Part shown: positions 59,609-64,000 of the stretch, in pieces
Numbering within the stretch: the stretch's first letter is position 1
How the letters are laid out: each line of letters starts with the position of its first letter
Assembly (NCBI GenBank): GCA_023434025.1
Contig: JAEYTL010000056.1
Coordinates: 1 to 64,000, forward strand
Length of the DNA stretch: 64,000 nt
Origin: Bacteroidota bacterium
GTDB lineage: Bacteria > Bacteroidota > Bacteroidia > Flavobacteriales > Flavobacteriaceae
Reading direction: 5' to 3'
Notes under the pieces: model-generated
Seen by the model: the letters and a program-made list of their open reading frames with translations, nothing else
Databases searched by the model: none
Told to the model about the DNA's origin: nothing
Made by a program: the position numbers and the translations under genes

Positions 59609-59616
59609 TACTTTTG
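59609..59616 (+). promoter_or_regulatory. -7 element of the sensor kinase gene
   Basis: Plus-strand TACTTTTG, exact TAnnTTTG. The ATG at 59621 is only 4 bp further on, so the mRNA is probably leaderless. Confidence 0.5.
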
Positions 59617-59620
59617 AAGT

Positions 59621-61186
59621 ATGAACTCAAAAAAATATGTTTATATCATCCTGTTTATATCCGTAACCATATTGGCAACCATTGGTTTACAGATTTTTTG
59701 GAATATTAAAAACTATAAGGAAAACAAAAGCAGGCTGATCAACGAAGTACAGATTGCGTTAGACAACAGTATTGAATATTACTATGTTGAAGACTCTAAA
59801 GAAAACTTTTTGTCTTTTTTTAATGAATCCTCCGTTAGCTTATCAAATGATGAATTCTTAGAAAACATTAAACTCGACACTGTTTTTAAAAAGAAACATG
59901 CCACAACATCAACCATTAAGATAAAAGAAGAATCAAAGCCTAAAAAACTTGCTGTTAACTCCATATTTATCGATACTGTTTCCATCAGTTCCAGCTCAAC
60001 AAAACGCTCTGTCATACTTTCAGATCATAGCCAGGACAACCATTTTGAAATGCAGGAATCAATAAAACTTGACAAAATTAATCCGGAAAAAATATCCTCC
60101 GTTAAAATATTGAAAGGAAAAAAAGCCAGTGACAGCATTATGAAATTAAAAAGCCTGGCCAACAAAATTGTCATTTCGCTGATAAAAGACTCCATTGAGT
60201 TTACTAAATTAGGCAAAGCTTTAGACCGGGAACTAGGTCGAAAAAACATTGCTGTTGCCTATCGTCTGGAACACTTTAAGGCTGATAGTCTTTTTGATTC
60301 GTTTCAATCAAACAGTAAAACGCCGTTAACCCTTCAAACCTATTCAAAATCAACCTACTTACCGGATTCACAAAAATTAAAACTTTCGTTCTCTGATCCT
60401 ACTTTCCTTATCTTAAAACGCAGTCTTACTGAAATTATCTTATCGCTTTTACTCTCACTTTCCATAATCGGCTGTTTATTATATCTGCTCAAGATCATCC
60501 AGCAGCAGAAAAAAGTTGACGAAATTAAAAATGATCTTATCAGCAATATTACCCATGAATTTAAAACCCCTATTACAACTGTTTCTACCGCCATTGAAGG
60601 AATCAGAAACTTTAACTATCCAAATGACACCGAAAAAACCAATCGCTACCTGGATATTTCCAACCATCAGCTAAAAAAGCTGGAGCTTATGGTTGAAAAA
60701 TTACTGGAAACCGCTTCGATAGAAACCGATAAACTTTCGCTGCAAAAAAAATCTGCGGATCTTGTTTTGCTCATTAATTCCCTGATTGAAAAGAATAAAT
60801 TCATTTCGTCCGGAAAAAAACTTTCCTTTGAAACAAATCAGGATTGTTATTTTGCTCCCATTGATTATTTTCATTTTGAAAATGCTGTTTCCAATCTGAT
60901 TGATAATGCTGTTAAATATGGCGGGAACAAAATTCAAGTGCGTTTACTGACCGAAGAAAACAACCTGAAAATAATGGTAGAAGACAATGGAAGCGGCATT
61001 GAAAAATCTCAACGAAACAAAATATTTGACAAATTTTACCGTATTCCGAAAGGCAACATACACGATGTAAAAGGCTTTGGAATCGGCTTGTATTATGCTA
61101 AAAAAATAATCGAAAAGCATGGCGGAACCCTTACATTGATTCCGTCAAACAAAACCACCGTTTTTCAAATACGCTTGCCCAAATGA
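59621..61186 (+). CDS. HisKA-type sensor histidine kinase
   Basis: 521 residues. Two membrane segments (about 5-28 and 265-290) enclose a periplasmic sensor of about 235 residues rich in Lys and Ser and with no named domain. HisKA His is in SNITHEFKTPITTVSTA; the ATPase part shows NLIDNAVKYGG (N box), VEDNGSGIEKS (G1) and VKGFGIGLYYAKKIIEKHGG (G2). Overlaps the regulator gene by 4 bp. The sensor domain is likely to respond to envelope state or to products handled by the barrel/GLPGLI neighbours. Confidence 0.92.
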   Translation: MNSKKYVYIILFISVTILATIGLQIFWNIKNYKENKSRLINEVQIALDNSIEYYYVEDSKENFLSFFNESSVSLSNDEFLENIKLDTVFKKKHATTSTIKIKEESKPKKLAVNSIFIDTVSISSSSTKRSVILSDHSQDNHFEMQESIKLDKINPEKISSVKILKGKKASDSIMKLKSLANKIVISLIKDSIEFTKLGKALDRELGRKNIAVAYRLEHFKADSLFDSFQSNSKTPLTLQTYSKSTYLPDSQKLKLSFSDPTFLILKRSLTEIILSLLLSLSIIGCLLYLLKIIQQQKKVDEIKNDLISNITHEFKTPITTVSTAIEGIRNFNYPNDTEKTNRYLDISNHQLKKLELMVEKLLETASIETDKLSLQKKSADLVLLINSLIEKNKFISSGKKLSFETNQDCYFAPIDYFHFENAVSNLIDNAVKYGGNKIQVRLLTEENNLKIMVEDNGSGIEKSQRNKIFDKFYRIPKGNIHDVKGFGIGLYYAKKIIEKHGGTLTLIPSNKTTVFQIRLPK

Positions 61187-61863
61187 GTACAAAAATCAAA
61201 ATACTTCTTGCGGAGGACGAACCTGCCTTAGCCCTTATTGTTAAGGAAAGCCTGGAAACCCGGCATTTTACGGTCATTCATTGCAAGGACGGAGAAGAAG
61301 CTTTTCTGACATTTTTAAAAGAAAGTCCCGATATTTTGGTTCTTGATGTCATGATGCCCAAAAAGGATGGGTTTACACTTGCCTCAGAAATCAGAAAAAT
61401 TGATAAAAAAATTCCCTTGATTTTTTTAACGGCCAAATCGCAGACACAAGATGTTGTAGAAGGATTTACATCCGGCGGCAACGACTATCTGAAAAAACCC
61501 TTCAGCATGGAAGAACTCATTGTGCGAATCCATTCGCTTTTGGGGAGATTAAACAAAACGGAAGAAAAAGAAGAAATCAAAATTGGTTTATTCGCTTTTA
61601 ATGCGACCAAACAAACCTTGGTATTTCAGCATAAGACCGAAAACTTAACACATCGGGAGACACTTCTTTTACAACTACTATCGGAAAACAGGAACGAAAT
61701 CATTGAACGTTCCACCATTTTAAAGAAAATCTGGGGAGATGATGATTTTTTTAACGGCCGGAGCATGGACGTTTTTATAACCAAGCTTCGCAAAAAACTA
61801 CAATCGGATCCTTCCATTCAGATAATTAATATACGGGGACAGGGTTATAAATTTACGCTGTAA
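61183..61863 (+). CDS. OmpR/PhoB-type response regulator
   Basis: 226 residues. Receiver with LLAEDEPAL, phospho-Asp in ILVLDVMMPKKDGF, Thr in IFLTAKSQ and Lys in YLKKPFSMEEL. Winged-helix DNA-binding domain (about 135-226: LTHRETLLLQLLSEN, RSMDVFITKLRKKLQ, INIRGQGYKFTL). Translationally coupled to the kinase. Probable operators are the GTTAA repeats at 59557 and a looser GTTA[AC] set at 62899-62929. Confidence 0.95.
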   Translation: MSTKIKILLAEDEPALALIVKESLETRHFTVIHCKDGEEAFLTFLKESPDILVLDVMMPKKDGFTLASEIRKIDKKIPLIFLTAKSQTQDVVEGFTSGGNDYLKKPFSMEELIVRIHSLLGRLNKTEEKEEIKIGLFAFNATKQTLVFQHKTENLTHRETLLLQLLSENRNEIIERSTILKKIWGDDDFFNGRSMDVFITKLRKKLQSDPSIQIINIRGQGYKFTL

Positions 61864-61951
61864 ATCCGATTAATTTAATTTGCAGTTTTGTAATCAGACA
61901 ACGTAACATAATAAAAACGCTTCACTACCGTTCATTTTGTCTGTCAGGAAA

Positions 61952-62845
61952 TTATCCGCCTATTCGCATTTGAAAACCGCCACGACCACCCATTTCACTC
62001 ATTTCTTCCATTTTTTTCATAACGATGTCATCAAATTCTTTTTGCGAAACCGCTTTTCCTTTGGTCGGGGCTTTAATCTCTTTTTTATCCTTCGGATTCA
62101 GCACTACCTTTGAACACAAAATTACCGTTTTTCCGGTATTGATTTCCATAATCAGACCCGGTAAACCCCAGTAATTCTCAGGGCCTTGATTAACCGGTAT
62201 CTCCGGGGTGTACCAGGCCGTGATTTCAATTTCTTTAGGCATATCTATTTGCTCCAGCAAATTGGTTGACTTTCCCTCCGCTTTTTTGTCCGGTTCTCCT
62301 TTAACGTTCTTTTTCTCTTCTTCTTTTTTAGCCCTGAAATTTCTGAAATCAGATTGATCATTTTTTTTTACAGCAGTAGCTTTGTAGCATGTATAATCAC
62401 CTATTTTTTTTGTCTCACCACTCATTTTCCAGTCTAAAGCGGAAAGAGAGTCTTTGACGAGGAATTCCTTACCAAAAAATTCCTTATCCACTATATAGGT
62501 TCTTTCTTTGATATTTTTATATTGCGTTCCGCCACCGCCCATCATGGAGCTGGCCATTCTGAACCCGGAATTTGCCTGACCGGGTGAATCCAGTTTTTCT
62601 TCTTCCTTGTAAATGGAAGCATTTCGGTCAAAATGAAGAATAAACGTCTTTTCAAACATTTTTTTCATCCGCTCTTCAAACATTTTCTGCATCTCGGGCG
62701 TTATATCCCTGTTGCCGGAAATCCTGGATTGAAAATCTGCTGTGCTGGTTTTAGACTCATACACGGCCATGCCCTGAAAATCCTGTGCAAACACACTGAC
62801 AACTGCTGCAAAAAAAGTAAGCAGGGTAACTACAATAGTTTTCAT
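61952..62845 (-). CDS. GLPGLI family protein (copy 2)
   Basis: 297 residues with signal peptide (ending SVFAQ). Same blocks as copy 1: FQGMAVYESKTSTADF, YTCYKATAVKK, AWYTPEIPVNQGPENYWGLPGLIMEI and ILCSKVVLNPKD. It has a charged insertion (about 180-215, EEEKKNVKGEPDKKAEGK) that copy 1 lacks. Located at the other side of the two-component genes, convergent with them. A duplicate of copy 1 that has since diverged. Confidence 0.87.
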   Translation of the reverse strand: MKTIVVTLLTFFAAVVSVFAQDFQGMAVYESKTSTADFQSRISGNRDITPEMQKMFEERMKKMFEKTFILHFDRNASIYKEEEKLDSPGQANSGFRMASSMMGGGGTQYKNIKERTYIVDKEFFGKEFLVKDSLSALDWKMSGETKKIGDYTCYKATAVKKNDQSDFRNFRAKKEEEKKNVKGEPDKKAEGKSTNLLEQIDMPKEIEITAWYTPEIPVNQGPENYWGLPGLIMEINTGKTVILCSKVVLNPKDKKEIKAPTKGKAVSQKEFDDIVMKKMEEMSEMGGRGGFQMRIGG

Positions 62846-62898
62846 CTCAAAAACGTTTTACATTAACAGAACAAATATGGCGAGTAATTTGGTTTTTT

Positions 62899-62929
62899 GT
62901 TACCAACTTTTTGTTAAAAAATCTGTTAC
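62899..62929. promoter_or_regulatory. Three GTTA[AC] motifs upstream of GLPGLI copy 2
   Basis: GTTAC at 62899, GTTAA at 62913 and GTTAC at 62925, spacings 14 and 12 bp. Similar to the 59557 repeats but not regularly phased, so a shared regulator is possible, not shown. Confidence 0.3.
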
Positions 62930-62971
62930 CTCAATTTAAGGATTTGTTGTTTTAATTGTATTTTAGCCTTT

Positions 62972-63763
62972 ATGAAAAAAATAATACGGCTTTTTTGGCT
63001 ATTTTTTGTCAGTGTCGGTTTTTCTCAGGAAAAAGTAATCAACCCTGTCCTTCTTTCAAGTCTTCCGCTCGTAGCAGATGAGTTTGTTACAGTGGATTCA
63101 TTTGGCTATTACTACTACATCAAAGGCAATGTTTTCTATAAACAAAAAGGCAACGAATTATTTCAATATAAAAATCTTTCGTTGGGTAAAATAACACGGG
63201 TTGATTTACAAAATCCATTAAAAATTGTTTTGTTTTACGAAGGTTTCAATGCTGTAATTACTTTAGACAATCAGTTAAATGAAACCTTATCTGTTAATTT
63301 TTCTAAAAGCCAGAACCCGATCGTGGCATCAGCAGCCGGATTAGCTTCGCAGAACCGGCTTTGGATTTTTAATTCCCTGCAAATGCAATTGGGTTTGTAT
63401 GATTTCACCAAACAGAATCTTCAGCCCCTGGCACAGCCTTTTCAGAACCCGATCCGGTTCTATCAAACCGATTACAACCGGTTTTACTGGATTGATTCAG
63501 ATCAAACGGTTTTCTTTTGCGATGTTTTCGGAAAAATTTCAACACTGGGCAAAATTCCGTCTTTTGATTCGGTACAACTCATTTCAAACGACCTGGCAAT
63601 CTATCAAAGTGATAATCAATTGTACGGCTATTATTTTAAAGACAAAAAAAGTTCACTCATTCAAATAGACAAAAAAATCGTTGAAAAATTTCGGATTAAA
63701 GACCAATTTTTGATTATTTTTACCAACAGCGAAATTAGTACGTATCAAATCAGTTTACCATAA
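62972..63763 (+). CDS. Secreted or periplasmic protein of unknown function, propeller-like
   Basis: 263 residues with signal peptide (ending VGFSQ). The rest is rich in short beta blades (FGYYYYIKGNVFYKQKGNELF, SQNRLWIFNSLQMQLGLYDF, NRFYWIDSDQTVFFCDVFG), as for a small beta-propeller. No catalytic motif recognised. The stop overlaps the start of the nucleoside kinase gene (TAATG), an arrangement I recall as common in flavobacteria. Confidence 0.7.
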   Translation: MKKIIRLFWLFFVSVGFSQEKVINPVLLSSLPLVADEFVTVDSFGYYYYIKGNVFYKQKGNELFQYKNLSLGKITRVDLQNPLKIVLFYEGFNAVITLDNQLNETLSVNFSKSQNPIVASAAGLASQNRLWIFNSLQMQLGLYDFTKQNLQPLAQPFQNPIRFYQTDYNRFYWIDSDQTVFFCDVFGKISTLGKIPSFDSVQLISNDLAIYQSDNQLYGYYFKDKKSSLIQIDKKIVEKFRIKDQFLIIFTNSEISTYQISLP

Positions 63764-64000
63764 TGCACATAGCAGTAGCAGGCAACATTGGAGCCGGAAA
63801 AACCACCTTAACACGATTATTAGCCAAACATTTTAAATGGGAACCTCATTTTGAAGATGTTGTAGACAACCCGTATTTAGACGATTTCTATCATCAAATG
63901 GAACGCTGGTCATTTAATTTGCAGATTTACTTTTTAAATAGCCGGTTCAGACAAATTTTACAAATTCGCGAAAGTGGTAAAAAGATTATTCAGGATCGCA
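63763..64000 (+). CDS. Deoxynucleoside kinase, 5' part only
   Basis: Frame open to the window edge (79 codons). P-loop GNIGAGKTTLTRLLAKHF at residues 7-24 and FEDVVDNPYLDDFY, then RWSFNLQIYFLNSRF, which is characteristic of the dNK/dGK/dCK family (salvage of deoxynucleosides). The rest lies outside. Start ATG shares bases with the preceding stop. Confidence 0.9.
   Translation, partial: MHIAVAGNIGAGKTTLTRLLAKHFKWEPHFEDVVDNPYLDDFYHQMERWSFNLQIYFLNSRFRQILQIRESGKKIIQDR

Overview
The window reads as chromosome of a member of the Bacteroidota, almost certainly family Flavobacteriaceae. The support is direct: promoters of the TAnnTTTG type with almost no Shine-Dalgarno sequences, five proteins or more with features of type IX secretion or gliding (four C-terminal sorting domains, GldA), GLPGLI and DUF3857 proteins, an outer-membrane beta-barrel protein with a carboxypeptidase-regulatory domain, split MetH, and base composition in the mid-30s percent G+C as judged by eye. 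No phage, plasmid, CRISPR array, tRNA or complete rRNA gene was seen; the left edge looks like the upstream leader of a minus-strand rRNA operon.

Layout. 1-650: tandem minus-strand rRNA-type promoters and a dispersed repeat. 0.66-3.2 kb: a FtsX/LolE-like permease and a NamZ-type exo-muramidase lipoprotein, divergent. 3.6-14.3 kb: accessory stretch of small, secreted and poorly known proteins: a solitary HsdR-N nuclease, DUF4236, an SH3 protein, a three-gene TerB-like / coiled-coil membrane / vWA lipoprotein operon, a secreted EEP hydrolase, a 158-bp MITE, a beta-lactamase-fold hydrolase and a MauE/DoxX-DUF6520 pair. 14.4-18.2 kb: queA and a LamG-type T9SS protein. 18.3-22 kb: a LytS-like sensor kinase and LytTR regulator with candidate binding sites. 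22-30.5 kb: a tightly packed minus-strand run (three DUF3857 paralogues, MazG-like, SMR exporter, aroA; dtd lies upstream). 30.5-32.6 kb: an AAA ATPase plus DUF4276-like pair wedged between dtd and rsgA. 33.6-37.6 kb: aromatic amino-acid operon pheA - aminotransferase - tyrA - DAHP synthase/chorismate mutase. 37.9-40.9 kb: gldA, a GIN-domain lipoprotein and a PagL-like protein. 41-50.5 kb: methionine biosynthesis. 50.7-54.2 kb: three T9SS proteins. 54.5 kb: metK. 55.8-62.8 kb: a beta-barrel protein, two GLPGLI proteins and a HisKA/OmpR two-component system. The right edge cuts a deoxynucleoside kinase.

How it works together. The amino-acid part is the most instructive. The pheA operon is preceded by a 29-codon Phe/Tyr-rich leader peptide and an intrinsic terminator whose 5' arm is perfectly complementary over 10 nt to the end of the leader coding sequence: classical ribosome-mediated attenuation. 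The metY-osmC-metX-hom operon is preceded by two such attenuators in series, with Met/Cys-rich leader peptides of 22 and 29 codons, each with its own terminator and a possible antiterminator pairing. The metH1-metH2-metF operon is instead preceded by a SAM-I riboswitch. So one pathway appears to be read out both through translation of Met codons and through SAM. A small palindromic repeat (GCTGAACTTGTTTCAGC) sits directly behind the T-tract of each leader terminator and inside the P4 arm of the riboswitch. The rRNA leader at the left edge and the riboswitch leader share a boxA-like 16-mer (15 of 16 identical).

All functional calls come from reading motifs by eye; no database search was run. 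Promoter and RNA calls rest on motif and complementarity only.
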